Below, one piece after another: positions 32,381 to 42,595 of a stretch of 64,000 bases of DNA. Position 1 is the first letter of the stretch. Every line of letters starts with the position of its first letter. Source of the stretch: an uncultured Acetatifactor sp. (GTDB lineage Bacteria; Bacillota; Clostridia; Lachnospirales; Lachnospiraceae); NCBI GenBank assembly GCA_944384205.1, contig CALWSL010000006.1:1-64000 (forward strand), read 5' to 3'. The notes below the pieces were generated by a model that ran no database searches, was not told the origin of the DNA, and saw only the letters and a list, made by a program, of their open reading frames with translations. A program made the translations under genes and the position numbers.

Positions 32381-35221
32381 ATGATAAATCAGGAGACGGA
32401 AAACAAAAAATTTTATGTGGTGGGGATTGGCGCATCGGCAGGGGGCTTAGAAGCGCTTCAGGAATATTTCAAGGAAATGCCCAATGACATAGGGGCGGCA
32501 TATGTGGTTATCCAGCATTTGTCACCGGACTACAAAAGCATCATGGATGAACTTCTTTCAAAATGCACGGATATGCCGGTTATGATTGTAGAGGATGGAA
32601 CCGAGGTAGAGCCGAACCACGTTTATCTGATACCTCCGAAAAAAGAAATGACAATGGAGGGTAAGTACCTGATGCTCAGCGATCAGGGACGAACCAACCA
32701 TGTAAATCTTGCAATCGATATTTTCTTCAAGTCTCTGTCAGAGGCATGCGGGCAGTATGCCATTGCCGTTGTACTTTCCGGGGCGGGCAGTGACGGAACG
32801 CTGGGTATCCGGTATGTGAAGGAAAATGGCGGCATGGTTATGGTGCAGGAGCCGGATACGGCGACTTTTAACAGTATGCCGATGAATGCCATTCAGACAG
32901 GACTTGCGGATTACATCCTGGCTCCATCGCTTATGGGTGCGGCGATGAATTCCTATATTAAGCATCCCTTCGGCAAGGAGGAACCGATTGAGGAACTGGA
33001 AGAGGAAGAAGCCTACCGGAAGATTCTGGATATCCTAAAAGAGCGGAGCGGCATTGACTTTACGGATTACAAGGAGCAGACTATCCGCAGGCGCTTAGAA
33101 CGGAGGATAAGTATCAAACAGTTTCATTCTTTTGCAGATTATTACGGCTTTTTTGCCAATTCGACGCAGGAGAAGGAGAGTCTGCTGAAGGAGTTTTTGA
33201 TTGGTGTTACGGGCTTTTTCCGGGATAAGGATGCCTTTGAATATCTGCAGACCCATGTACTTCCGGAACTGGAGTCGCAAAAATCGGGTTATCGTATCTG
33301 GTCGGTAGCATGTTCCACCGGGGAAGAGGCATACACGCTTGCGATGCTTATGGCAGATTTTTTGGAAAGAAATCATATAGATAAGGATTTCAAAATCTTT
33401 GCGACGGATATCGACCAGAATGCACTGAACGTAGCAAGTGCAGGAATCTATGCGGAGAGCATAGTATCTGCGATTCCTGCGGAATATCTTCAAAAGTATT
33501 TTACAAAGGTAGAGGGTGGATATAAGGTGATTTCGCAGATAAGGAAAAAAATCATCTTTTCCGTGCATGATGTGTTGATGGATCCGCCGTTTTCCAAGCT
33601 GGATCTTCTGGTTTGCCGCAATTTGTTTATTTACTTAAAGCAGGTGGTACAGCAGAATCTGCTTTGCCGGTTTTACTATTCCCTCAATCCCAACGGCTAT
33701 CTGTTTATGGGCAACAGCGAGTCTATCGGAGACATGAATAATGCGTTTCACTCTAAGAGCCGGAAGTATAAAATTTATCAGAAGAAAGAGGTATCCGAGG
33801 GATTGCCTGTTATGGGGATGCCGTTTGGTGTGTATGGAAATTATGCGATACAGAATTATCGCGGAAGGGAGCGGGGCGAGAGAGGTATTTCGGTTGAAAA
33901 AATTATAGAGAAGGCGTTCTCGGCGCTGACGCCGCCTGCTGTGATTGTCAATGAGAATGATAATATTATTTATACGGGGAAAAATGTTAATCATATTCTG
34001 CAGTTTAGGCAGGGATTATTTTCCCAGAATATTTTTTCCAATCTGCCGCACGGATTAGGCATCTTTGTCAACGGAATTTTAAGAAGGCTTAAAGGGGGAG
34101 AGCTTGAGGCGTCAGCTATCTGTGCGGCAGGGCTTCCCCAGTTTGCAGAACAGAATATCATTCTTTCCGGCTACCGGCTGGAGGTCATGAAGTCCGTATT
34201 TTATCTTTTGACCTTTGAAATCCGGGATATTACGGATAAGGATGACCTTCCGGAGGAAAATGAGCGGCTGATGTCGGGAGAGCGGATTGCGGACTTGGAG
34301 GAGGAGCTTCGGATTACAAGAGAGAATTTGCAGACCACCATTGAGGAGCTGGAGACGGCGAATGAAGAGCTGCAGAGTACAAACGAGGAGCTGGTTGCTG
34401 CAAACGAAGAGCTGCAGAGCACGAATGAGGAGCTGCAGTCCGTAAACGAAGAGCTCTATACCGTAAATTCCGAGTATCAGTCCAAGCTGGATGAAATGAC
34501 ACATGCGAATGCCGATATGGATAATCTGCTTGATAATGTGGAGGTCGGAGCCATCTATCTGGATGATTCGTTCCGCATTCGCAAAATTACGCCCATGGTT
34601 CCGAAAATTACGAATATTATGGATGTGGATGTGGGGCGCCCGATTTCCCATCTTTCCCTGATGGCGACTTATCCAAACTGGCAGGACGATGTTGAAACCG
34701 TCTTTCATTCGCGCCAGCCTTTGGACCGTGAGATTTCCGAGCCGGGCGGAAGGTACTGGCTTGTACGGATTCGCCCCTATCGGACGGACTATAATTCCGT
34801 GGAGGGAATTATTATGACCTTTATGGAAGCAACGGATTTGCGCATGATGCGAAATTCAACCTTTGTCAATGCCGGTTCGATGTACTGGCAGAGAGAGAAT
34901 TGCCAGATTACCCATTGGCGTTACAATCCAGAGAATCATCAGTGTAGTGTCACTTCCACCGACGACAGTGTTCCGGAGCGGGAGCTTACCGTTTTGCCGG
35001 AAACCTTTTATCAGTCCATTCATCCGGATGACCGGCAGCATATTGAAAGCGCTATCTCCGAGCTGAAGGAGACTGAGAGAAAGCAGTGCGAACTGACCTG
35101 CCGGGTAGACGGCAGCGGCATCTATGGCGAGCCGTGCTGGATATATATGCAAATCTATAAGATTGAAAAGGAAGAAAACGGAGGGATTGAGGTGTTGCAG
35201 GGAACCGTAAACCGCCTGTAA
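32381..35221 (+). CDS. CheB-CheR-PAS fusion protein (methylesterase/methyltransferase)
   Basis: A 946-residue protein with TAGGAG before ATG 32381. Residues 8-200 are a CheB methylesterase with its catalytic triad: Ser19 in GIGASAGG, His46 in IQHLSP, Asp138 in SGAGSDG. Residues about 215-480 are Che[12 protein letters not shown], the SAM site [36 protein letters not shown]. Then come a PAS domain (about 530-640), a long coiled coil of [13 protein letters not shown] repeats (about 660-730) and two more PAS-like modules, the last with HPDDR. There is no histidine kinase or receiver domain. Such proteins methylate and demethylate receptors or unknown targets. The only receptor nearby carries a nonsense codon. 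Confidence 0.88.
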   Translation: MINQETENKKFYVVGIGASAGGLEALQEYFKEMPNDIGAAYVVIQHLSPDYKSIMDELLSKCTDMPVMIVEDGTEVEPNHVYLIPPKKEMTMEGKYLMLSDQGRTNHVNLAIDIFFKSLSEACGQYAIAVVLSGAGSDGTLGIRYVKENGGMVMVQEPDTATFNSMPMNAIQTGLADYILAPSLMGAAMNSYIKHPFGKEEPIEELEEEEAYRKILDILKERSGIDFTDYKEQTIRRRLERRISIKQFHSFADYYGFFANSTQEKESLLKEFLIGVTGFFRDKDAFEYLQTHVLPELESQKSGYRIWSVACSTGEEAYTLAMLMADFLERNHIDKDFKIFATDIDQNALNVASAGIYAESIVSAIPAEYLQKYFTKVEGGYKVISQIRKKIIFSVHDVLMDPPFSKLDLLVCRNLFIYLKQVVQQNLLCRFYYSLNPNGYLFMGNSESIGDMNNAFHSKSRKYKIYQKKEVSEGLPVMGMPFGVYGNYAIQNYRGRERGERGISVEKIIEKAFSALTPPAVIVNENDNIIYTGKNVNHILQFRQGLFSQNIFSNLPHGLGIFVNGILRRLKGGELEASAICAAGLPQFAEQNIILSGYRLEVMKSVFYLLTFEIRDITDKDDLPEENERLMSGERIADLEEELRITRENLQTTIEELETANEELQSTNEELVAANEELQSTNEELQSVNEELYTVNSEYQSKLDEMTHANADMDNLLDNVEVGAIYLDDSFRIRKITPMVPKITNIMDVDVGRPISHLSLMATYPNWQDDVETVFHSRQPLDREISEPGGRYWLVRIRPYRTDYNSVEGIIMTFMEATDLRMMRNSTFVNAGSMYWQRENCQITHWRYNPENHQCSVTSTDDSVPERELTVLPETFYQSIHPDDRQHIESAISELKETERKQCELTCRVDGSGIYGEPCWIYMQIYKIEKEENGGIEVLQGTVNRL

Positions 35222-35259
35222 TAAAAAACTGTAGTATGTATGGAAAAGGAATTTAGAAA

Positions 35260-36063
35260 ATGAAACCTACATTTTCAATCATTGTGGTCTGCCTGAATCC
35301 GGGCGCAAAATTAAATCAGACGCTGGACAGTATTCTGAAACAGACGTATACCGACTTTGAAATTGTGGTAAAGGATGGCGGCAGCAGAGACGGCTCGATA
35401 GAAGCGATGCGCCGGGATGACCGCATCCGCCTTTTTAAGGAAAAGGACGCCGGAATTTACGAAGCCATGAATCAGGCGGTGGCACATGCGGAGGGCGATT
35501 TTGTGCTGTTCATGAATTGCGGGGATATGTTTCATCATGACACCGTGCTGGAGGAGGCTGCCTGTGCGATTGCGCAGGAGGGAACCAGGGAAAATCTGGT
35601 GCTTTACGGAGATACCTACAGTGAAAAAAATGACGTGCTGATTACGTCCGCGCCGCAGATAACGGGCTTCACCTGTTACCGGAATATTCCCTGCCATCAA
35701 TCCTGCTTTTATGCGGCGAAGCTATGCAAGGACAGGTCCTACAATGCAGAGTACCGTATCCGTGCGGATTACGACCATTTTCTTTGGTGCTTCTATGTGG
35801 CAAAGGCGAAAATGCGCCGCATGAATGTGACGGTGGCGATTTATGAAGGCGGCGGCTATTCCGAGAGCAGGGAGAATCGTAAGAGGGATAAAGAGGAGCA
35901 TAAAAAGATTACTGCCGCTTACATGAGCAGGACGGAGCTTTTCAAATACCGTGCCATTATGCTGTGCACACTGGCTCCTCTGAGAAGATTTCTGGCGGAG
36001 AACAGACTGCTTTCAGGAGCGTATCATTCCCTGAAAAAAATGATTTATAAGGGCAATAAATAA
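35260..36063 (+). CDS. Family 2 glycosyltransferase
   Basis: A 267-residue GT-A fold enzyme: FSIIVVCLNPGAKLNQTLDS at the N-terminus, VVKDGGSRDGS for nucleotide binding, and MNCGDMF as the metal-binding DxD-like site. The segment RADYDHFLW matches the acceptor/catalytic Asp region of WcaA-like enzymes. The N-terminus has no membrane helix, so it is a cytoplasmic enzyme that adds a sugar to an envelope glycan or other acceptor. It is an orphan, with no polysaccharide cluster nearby. Confidence 0.83.
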   Translation: MKPTFSIIVVCLNPGAKLNQTLDSILKQTYTDFEIVVKDGGSRDGSIEAMRRDDRIRLFKEKDAGIYEAMNQAVAHAEGDFVLFMNCGDMFHHDTVLEEAACAIAQEGTRENLVLYGDTYSEKNDVLITSAPQITGFTCYRNIPCHQSCFYAAKLCKDRSYNAEYRIRADYDHFLWCFYVAKAKMRRMNVTVAIYEGGGYSESRENRKRDKEEHKKITAAYMSRTELFKYRAIMLCTLAPLRRFLAENRLLSGAYHSLKKMIYKGNK

Positions 36064-36157
36064 AATTTTTTTACAGGTTTTGATGCTTTAAATTGTGTGT
36101 GTAGACACTGATTTAAAAGAAAATTAGAAAAATATATAAACAATAAATAGAAAAAAC

Positions 36158-36186
36158 ATAAATTGTCTAATTATCTGACAATTTAT
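36158..36186. promoter_or_regulatory. Perfect 10-bp inverted repeat upstream of the gltB promoter
   Basis: ATAAATTGTC (36158-36167) and GACAATTTAT (36177-36186), 9-bp spacer, ending 14 bp before the -35 box. This is the usual place for an activator site such as that of a LysR-type GltC-like regulator; the regulator itself is not in the window next to it. Confidence 0.45.
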
Positions 36187-36199
36187 GAAAAAGTAAGTA

Positions 36200-36228
36200 T
36201 TTACAAACTGAAAAAAATGGTGTATAGT
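36200..36228 (+). promoter_or_regulatory. gltB promoter
   Basis: TTTACA (36200-36205), 17-bp spacer, TATAGT (36223-36228). The expected start point is about 36235. Confidence 0.65.
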
Positions 36229-36232
36229 ATGG

Positions 36233-36278
36233 AAAAGGTCGCAAAGGAGCGGGTTAAAGGCTTCTTGCGACCTTTTTT
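36233..36278 (+). terminator. Terminator-like hairpin at the very 5' end of the gltB leader
   Basis: AAAAGGTCGCAA (36233-36244) pairs with TTGCGACCTTTT (36265-36276), T-run to 36278. It would start at nucleotide +1 of the transcript and end about 58 bp before gltB, so it can act as an attenuator or stabilising 5' structure. Confidence 0.6.
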
Positions 36279-36333
36279 GCGCGGATATACGAATGAAAAG
36301 GAAAAGTAACAATCAAGAGAAAGGAGAACTACA

Positions 36334-39300
36334 ATGTTTGATGTAAAAAATAATCTCCCCCAGGCTCCTTTATATCGTGAAGAGTTTGAACACGATAACT
36401 GCGGTATCGGAGCGTGCGTGAATATTAACGGCAAGAAGAGCCGTGCCACAGTGGAGAACGCATTGAAAATTGTTGAAAATCTGGAGCATAGAGCAGGAAA
36501 GGATGCAGAGGGAAAGACCGGCGACGGTGTTGGTATTCTGACACAGATTCCCCATGATTTTTTTGCAAGAGTTACCAAGCCTCTGGGAATTGAGCTTGGC
36601 GGGGAAAGAGAATACGGCGTCGGCATGTTCTTCTTCCCCCAGGAGGAGCTTCGCAGAAACCAGGCAAAGAAGATGTTTGAAATCATCGTGGAAAAAGAAG
36701 GTCTGGAATTTTTAGGCTGGAGAGAGGTTCCTACTTTTCCCAATGTATTAGGACATAAGGCGGTAGAGTGTATGCCCTACATTATGCAGGGATTTGTAAA
36801 GAAACCCGCAGGTGTGGAAAAAGGGCTTGCCTTTGACCGCAGATTATATATTGCAAGACGTGTGTTTGAGCAGTCTACGGATGATACGTATGTGGTATCC
36901 CTTTCCAGCAGAACCATCGTGTACAAAGGAATGTTTCTGGTTGGTCAGCTTCGCACCTTCTTTGCGGATTTGCAGAGCGATGATTTTGTATCCGCTATTG
37001 CAATGGTGCATTCCCGTTTCTCAACCAACACGAATCCAAGCTGGGAGAGAGCGCATCCGAACCGTTTCATGGTGCACAACGGTGAAATTAATACCATCCG
37101 CGGCAATGCCGACAAGATGCTTGCCCGGGAGGAAAATATGGAGTCTGAGCACTTGAAAGGACAGTTCCACAAGGTGCTTCCCGCAATCAACAAGACCGGT
37201 TCCGACTCCGCAATGCTGGATAACACGTTGGAATTTTTGGTAATGAGCGGTATGGAGCTTCCCTTGGCGGTAATGATTGCCATTCCGGAACCCTGGGCAA
37301 ATAACAAGGCAATGTCCCAGACAAAGAGAGACTTTTATCAGTACTATGCCACGATGATGGAGCCATGGGACGGTCCTGCTTCCATTCTGTTCTCCGATGG
37401 AGATATTATGGGCGCCGTGCTTGACCGTAACGGACTTCGTCCTTCCCGATATATGATTACCGAGGATGATACGTTGATTCTTTCCTCTGAGGTGGGCGTT
37501 CTTGACATTGACCCTACTAAAATTAAGGTAAAAGAGAGACTTCGCCCCGGCAAGATGCTGCTGGTAGATACTGTACAGGGCAAGGTAATTGATGATGAGG
37601 AGCTGAAAGAAAAATATGCCCAAAGACAGCCTTACGGTGAGTGGCTTGACAGCAACCTTGTAGAGTTGAAGGACCTGACCATTCCCAATCAGAGAGTGCC
37701 GGAGTACACCGAGGAAGAGCGTCAGAGATTGCAGAAGGCATTCGGTTACACCTATGATGAGTTAAAGACCAGTATTCTTCCCATGGCAAAGAACGGCAGC
37801 GAGGCAATCGCGGCAATGGGTGTGGATACGCCGATTCCCGTACTCAGCAAGACGCATCATCCCCTGTTCCATTATTTTAAGCAGTTGTTTGCGCAGGTGA
37901 CCAATCCGCCGATTGATGCGATTCGTGAGGAAATTGTTACCTCCACAACCGTGTATATCGGACCGGAGGGAAATTTGTTGGAGGAGTCCCCTGAGAATTG
38001 CCATACCATAAAGGTAAACAATCCTATCCTGACCAACACTGATTTGTTGAAGATTAAAAATATGAAGGTGGAGGGCTTCAAGGTTGAAGTGGTTCCCATC
38101 ACTTATTATAAAAACACCAGCTTAGAGCGCGCCATTGACCGTCTGTTTGTAGAGGCAGACCGTGCTTACAGAGACGGTGTGAACGTATTGATTCTGTCCG
38201 ACAGAGGCGTGGATGAGAACCATGTGGCAATCCCCTCCCTGCTGGCGGTATCCGCATTGAACCAGTATCTTGTGCGCACAAAGAAGAGAACCAGAGTTGC
38301 CATGATTCTGGAATCCGGTGAGCCCAGAGAAGTGCATCACTTTGCAACCCTGCTTGGTTATGGCGCCTGTGCAATCAATCCTTATCTTGCGCAGGACAGC
38401 ATCAAGGAACTGATTGACAATCACATGCTTGACAAGGATTACTATGCGGCGGTGAATGACTACAATAATGCAGTGCTTCACGGCATCGTAAAGATTGCGT
38501 CCAAGATGGGTATAAGCACCATTCAGTCCTATCAGGGTTCCCGTATTTTTGAGGCAATCGGTATTTCCTCTGATGTCATTAACAAGTATTTCAGCAATAC
38601 GGTAAGCCGTGTAGGCGGTATCACCTTAAAAGATATCGAGGAGCAGGTGGATGAGCTGCACTCACAGGCATTTGACCCGCTGGGACTTGGTACAGACCTG
38701 ACACTCGACAGTCCCGGACATCACAAGATGAGAAGCGGCGGTGACGAGCATTTGTACAATCCCGCTACCATTCATATGCTGCAGGAGTCCACAAAACGCG
38801 GTGATTACAATATGTTTAAGCAGTATACCGCAATGGTGAACGATGAGGACTCTGTCAAGAACCTTCGCGGTCTGATGGATTTCAATTATCCGAAAAAAGG
38901 CGTGCCTATTGAAGAGGTCGAGCCGGTGGAGTCCATTGTCACCAGATTTAAGACAGGTGCAATGTCCTACGGTTCCATTTCCAAGGAAGCCCATGAGACT
39001 ATGGCAATCGCCATGAACAGACTGCACGGTAAGAGCAACTCCGGTGAGGGCGGAGAGGATTTGGAGCGATTGACGGTAGGTCCTGACGGACTGGACCGCT
39101 GTTCCGCAATCAAACAGGTAGCAAGCGGACGTTTTGGTGTAACCAGCCGCTATCTGGTGAGCGCAAAAGAGATTCAGATTAAGATGGCGCAGGGTGCAAA
39201 GCCCGGCGAGGGCGGACACCTTCCCGGCGGAAAGGTATATCCCTGGATTGCAAAAACAAGACATTCTACCCCCGGTGTGTCCCTGATTTCCCCGCCGCCT

Positions 39301-40890
39301 CATCATGATATTTATTCGATTGAGGATTTGGCGCAGTTAATTTATGATTTGAAGAATGCCAATAAAGATGCAAGCATTTCCGTGAAGCTGGTATCGGAGG
39401 CTGGCGTGGGTACGGTGGCGGCAGGTGTTGCCAAGGCGGGAGCACAGGTTATTCTGGTATCCGGTTACGATGGCGGTACCGGTGCGGCGCCCCGCAATTC
39501 CATCCACAATGCGGGACTTCCCTGGGAGCTTGGTCTGGCAGAGACTCATCAGACCCTGATTATGAACGGACTCCGCAATAAGGTTCGCATTGAGACGGAC
39601 GGTAAGCTGATGAGCGGACGCGACGTGGCAATCGCCGCAATTCTCGGCGCCGAGGAGTTCGGTTTTGCAACCGCTCCCCTGGTAACCATGGGCTGTGTCA
39701 TGATGAGAGTCTGCAACCTGGATACCTGTCCTGTGGGTGTGGCAACCCAGAACCCGGAGCTTCGCAAGAACTTTAAGGGCAAACCGGAATATGTAGAGAA
39801 CTTCATGCTTTTTGTGGCACAGGAGCTTCGTGAATATATGGCAAAATTAGGTGTTCGTACCGTAGATGAGCTGGTAGGAAGAACCGATTTGCTGAAAGTA
39901 AAAGAAAACCTGACCGAGCGTCAGAAAGAGGTGGATTTGACCCAGATTCTTGCAAATCCTTATGAGAATACCAGGCAGAAGGTTACTTATGACCCGAAAC
40001 AGGTATATGACTTTGAGTTAGAAAAAACCCTGGATGAAAAGGTACTGTTAAAGCAGCTTGGCAAGGCAATCGCTGCCGGACAGAAGAGAAGCATTGAGGT
40101 GGATGTTTCCAATACGGACCGTGCTTTCGGTACGATTTTAGGCAGTGAGATTACAAAGAAGCTTGGCGACAATGTGGAAGAGGATACCTACCGCGTATTG
40201 TGTAAGGGTGCGGGCGGACAGTCCTTCGGTGCCTTTATTCCCAAAGGACTGACCCTTGAGCTGGTGGGCGACAGCAATGACTACTTTGGCAAGGGCTTAT
40301 CCGGCGGTAAGCTGATTGTATATCCTCCCAAGGGCAGCAAGTTCAAGGCGGAGGAAAACATCATCATCGGCAACGTGGCGCTTTACGGCGCTACCAGCGG
40401 TAAGGCATTTATCAACGGTGTGGCAGGAGAACGTTTTTGCGTTCGTAACTCCGGCGCGTATGCGGTAGTGGAAGGTGTGGGCGACCACGGCTGCGAATAC
40501 ATGACCGGAGGGCGCGTTGTGGTACTGGGCGGCACAGGCAAGAACTTTGCAGCAGGTATGAGCGGCGGTATCGCATATGTTTTAGATGAAGGAAACGACC
40601 TCTATAAGCGTTTGAATAAAGAGATGGTATCTTCCCATGAGATTACCTCCAAATATGATGTGATGGAATTAAAGACTATGATTCAGGAGCATGTGGCAGC
40701 AACCAATTCCGCGAAGGGTAAGGAAGTTTTGGAGCATTTTGAGGAGTATTTGCCGAAATTCAAGAAAATTATTCCTTATGACTATGAAAGAGTGCTTAAG
40801 ACCATTGTGCAGATGGAGGAAAAGGGCTTAAGTGCGGAACAGGCTCAGATTGAAGCTTTTGCGAGTGTAGTGAGCCATGCGCAGAATTAA
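36334..40890 (+). CDS. gltB: Glutamate synthase large subunit
   Basis: A full-length, 1518-residue large subunit of NAD(P)H-dependent glutamate synthase. It makes two glutamates from glutamine and 2-oxoglutarate. Domains in order: class II glutamine amidotransferase with the nucleophile Cys23 (HDNCGIGACVN; a 22-residue propeptide is expected to be removed), central domain, the FMN-binding barrel (SGEGGEDLERL, VSGYDGGTGAAPRNS), the 3Fe-4S site near residue 1120 (MRVCNLDTCPVG) and the C-terminal beta-helix with repeated Gly motifs (LSGGKLIVYPP, GGRVVVLGGTG). GAGAAAGGAG is the ribosome binding site. gltD follows after 54 bp. Confidence 0.95.
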   Translation: MFDVKNNLPQAPLYREEFEHDNCGIGACVNINGKKSRATVENALKIVENLEHRAGKDAEGKTGDGVGILTQIPHDFFARVTKPLGIELGGEREYGVGMFFFPQEELRRNQAKKMFEIIVEKEGLEFLGWREVPTFPNVLGHKAVECMPYIMQGFVKKPAGVEKGLAFDRRLYIARRVFEQSTDDTYVVSLSSRTIVYKGMFLVGQLRTFFADLQSDDFVSAIAMVHSRFSTNTNPSWERAHPNRFMVHNGEINTIRGNADKMLAREENMESEHLKGQFHKVLPAINKTGSDSAMLDNTLEFLVMSGMELPLAVMIAIPEPWANNKAMSQTKRDFYQYYATMMEPWDGPASILFSDGDIMGAVLDRNGLRPSRYMITEDDTLILSSEVGVLDIDPTKIKVKERLRPGKMLLVDTVQGKVIDDEELKEKYAQRQPYGEWLDSNLVELKDLTIPNQRVPEYTEEERQRLQKAFGYTYDELKTSILPMAKNGSEAIAAMGVDTPIPVLSKTHHPLFHYFKQLFAQVTNPPIDAIREEIVTSTTVYIGPEGNLLEESPENCHTIKVNNPILTNTDLLKIKNMKVEGFKVEVVPITYYKNTSLERAIDRLFVEADRAYRDGVNVLILSDRGVDENHVAIPSLLAVSALNQYLVRTKKRTRVAMILESGEPREVHHFATLLGYGACAINPYLAQDSIKELIDNHMLDKDYYAAVNDYNNAVLHGIVKIASKMGISTIQSYQGSRIFEAIGISSDVINKYFSNTVSRVGGITLKDIEEQVDELHSQAFDPLGLGTDLTLDSPGHHKMRSGGDEHLYNPATIHMLQESTKRGDYNMFKQYTAMVNDEDSVKNLRGLMDFNYPKKGVPIEEVEPVESIVTRFKTGAMSYGSISKEAHETMAIAMNRLHGKSNSGEGGEDLERLTVGPDGLDRCSAIKQVASGRFGVTSRYLVSAKEIQIKMAQGAKPGEGGHLPGGKVYPWIAKTRHSTPGVSLISPPPHHDIYSIEDLAQLIYDLKNANKDASISVKLVSEAGVGTVAAGVAKAGAQVILVSGYDGGTGAAPRNSIHNAGLPWELGLAETHQTLIMNGLRNKVRIETDGKLMSGRDVAIAAILGAEEFGFATAPLVTMGCVMMRVCNLDTCPVGVATQNPELRKNFKGKPEYVENFMLFVAQELREYMAKLGVRTVDELVGRTDLLKVKENLTERQKEVDLTQILANPYENTRQKVTYDPKQVYDFELEKTLDEKVLLKQLGKAIAAGQKRSIEVDVSNTDRAFGTILGSEITKKLGDNVEEDTYRVLCKGAGGQSFGAFIPKGLTLELVGDSNDYFGKGLSGGKLIVYPPKGSKFKAEENIIIGNVALYGATSGKAFINGVAGERFCVRNSGAYAVVEGVGDHGCEYMTGGRVVVLGGTGKNFAAGMSGGIAYVLDEGNDLYKRLNKEMVSSHEITSKYDVMELKTMIQEHVAATNSAKGKEVLEHFEEYLPKFKKIIPYDYERVLKTIVQMEEKGLSAEQAQIEAFASVVSHAQN

Positions 40891-40944
40891 TCGGATTGTG
40901 CGTGTAAGTATTGCATGGCGGAGAAAATGTTAGGAGGATGAAAG

Positions 40945-42435
40945 ATGGGAAAACCAACGGGATTTATGGATTATAAAAGGGAAGTCAGCGTGGCTGAGGA
41001 CCCGAAGAAGAGAATTAAACATTTCAATGAATTTCACGAGCATTTACCCAAAGAAAAGCAATGCCTGCAGGGCGCCCGCTGCATGGAGTGCGGCGTGCCG
41101 TTCTGTCAGGCGGGCATGATGATTTGCGGTATGGCAAGCGGATGCCCCCTGCATAATCTGGTGCCGGAGTGGAATGATTTGGTATATACAGGTAACTGGC
41201 GCGAAGCTTATAATCGTCTGAAAAAGACAAATAATTTTCCGGAATTTACTTCCCGTGTCTGCCCCGCACTTTGTGAGGCGGCATGTACCTGCGGTTTGAA
41301 CGGGGAACCGGTGTCTACAAAGGAAAATGAATATGCGATTATCGAGAATGCCTACGAGGAAGGCTATGCGGCTGCAAATCCTCCCAAGGTGCGCACCGGA
41401 AAAAAGGTGGCAATCATCGGAAGCGGTCCTTCCGGTCTGGCAGCGGCAGACCAGCTTAATAAGCGCGGACATCATGTGACGGTGTTTGAGCGTTCTGACC
41501 GTGTGGGCGGACTGTTGATGTACGGTATCCCCAATATGAAGCTGGAAAAGCAGATTATTGACCGCAAAATAAAAGTGATGGAGGAGGAAGGCGTTACCTT
41601 TATCACAGGAATTGATGTAGGAAAGGATATCAAGGCAGATAAGATACTGCATGATTTTGACCGTGTGATACTGGCATGCGGCGCCTCCAATCCCAGGGAT
41701 ATCAACGCTCCCGGCAGGGATGCACAGGGAATTTACTTTGCAGTGGATTTCCTGAAAGCAAACACCAAGAGCCTGCTGGATTCCAATTTTGAGGATAAGC
41801 AGTATGTGGATACCAGGGATAAGCATGTCGTTATCATCGGCGGCGGTGACACCGGAAACGACTGTGTGGGAACCTCCATCCGCCATGGGGCAAAATCCGT
41901 GACCCAGATAGAAATGATGCCAAAAGCGCCGGACAAACGGGCAGAGAACAATCCATGGCCCGAATGGCCTAAGGTTTGTAAAACTGATTATGGTCAGGAG
42001 GAGGCAATCGCCGTATACGGTCATGATCCCCGCATTTATGAGTCCACGGTAAAAGAGTTTATCAAGGACAAAGAAGGCAGGCTTAAGGCAGTGAAAATTG
42101 TGAAGCTGTCCTGGGAAAAGGATGAGAGCGGACGCATGAAGATGCAGGAGATTGCAGGCAGCGAACAGATTCTGGATGCAGATATCGTCCTGATAGCAGC
42201 AGGCTTCCTCGGCACCCAGAAATACGTTGCGGATGCTTTTGGGGTCGAGCTGAATGAACGCACCAATGTTAAGACGGAAGAAGGCGCTTACCAGACCAGC
42301 GCGGCAAACGTATTTGTGACAGGCGATATGCACAGAGGGCAGTCTCTGGTGGTATGGGCAATCCGCGAGGGCAGAGAGGCAGCGTATGCTGTAGACCAGA
42401 GCCTGATGGGATATTCCAACATTGTTGTGCAGTAA
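40945..42435 (+). CDS. gltD: Glutamate synthase small subunit
   Basis: A 496-residue FAD/NAD(P)-dependent oxidoreductase with TAGGAGGATG upstream. The N-terminus binds two 4Fe-4S clusters (CMECGVPFCQAG, ASGCPLHNL, SRVCPALCEAACTCG). FAD site: VAIIGSGPSGLAAAD. NAD(P)H site: VVIIGGGDTGNDC. The C-terminal VFVTGDMHRGQSLVVWAIREG is the usual flavin-contacting segment. It passes electrons from NAD(P)H to the FMN of GltB. Confidence 0.95.
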   Translation: MGKPTGFMDYKREVSVAEDPKKRIKHFNEFHEHLPKEKQCLQGARCMECGVPFCQAGMMICGMASGCPLHNLVPEWNDLVYTGNWREAYNRLKKTNNFPEFTSRVCPALCEAACTCGLNGEPVSTKENEYAIIENAYEEGYAAANPPKVRTGKKVAIIGSGPSGLAAADQLNKRGHHVTVFERSDRVGGLLMYGIPNMKLEKQIIDRKIKVMEEEGVTFITGIDVGKDIKADKILHDFDRVILACGASNPRDINAPGRDAQGIYFAVDFLKANTKSLLDSNFEDKQYVDTRDKHVVIIGGGDTGNDCVGTSIRHGAKSVTQIEMMPKAPDKRAENNPWPEWPKVCKTDYGQEEAIAVYGHDPRIYESTVKEFIKDKEGRLKAVKIVKLSWEKDESGRMKMQEIAGSEQILDADIVLIAAGFLGTQKYVADAFGVELNERTNVKTEEGAYQTSAANVFVTGDMHRGQSLVVWAIREGREAAYAVDQSLMGYSNIVVQ

Positions 42436-42480
42436 AAGCGGTGTTGTCAACGACGCATATCATATATTCCGAATGACAGG

Positions 42481-42530
42481 AAATCCCGTGTATGAACCGG
42501 AAAACGGTATGTACACGGGATTTTTTTATT
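42481..42530 (+). terminator. Terminator of the gltBD operon
   Basis: AAATCCCGTGTA (42481-42492) pairs with TACACGGGATTT (42512-42523), followed by a T-run to 42527. Confidence 0.85.
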
Positions 42531-42595
42531 TTTCATTCCATTCTGTGAAAGAATCGTGTACAATAGGAAAAGAGTATTTGAAAAAGAGGTGCGTT

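Noticed and set aside
41044..42450. Long antisense ORF (468 codons) opposite gltD
   Set aside because: It is the shadow of a well-conserved gene, with no ribosome binding site and odd composition; similar antisense frames at 12879-14054, 15527-16405 and 17528-18505 were rejected for the same reason.
42422..42595. N-terminal extension of the acyltransferase
   Set aside because: It would be translated through the gltBD terminator and overlaps gltD; the ATG at 42596 has AGAGGTG.
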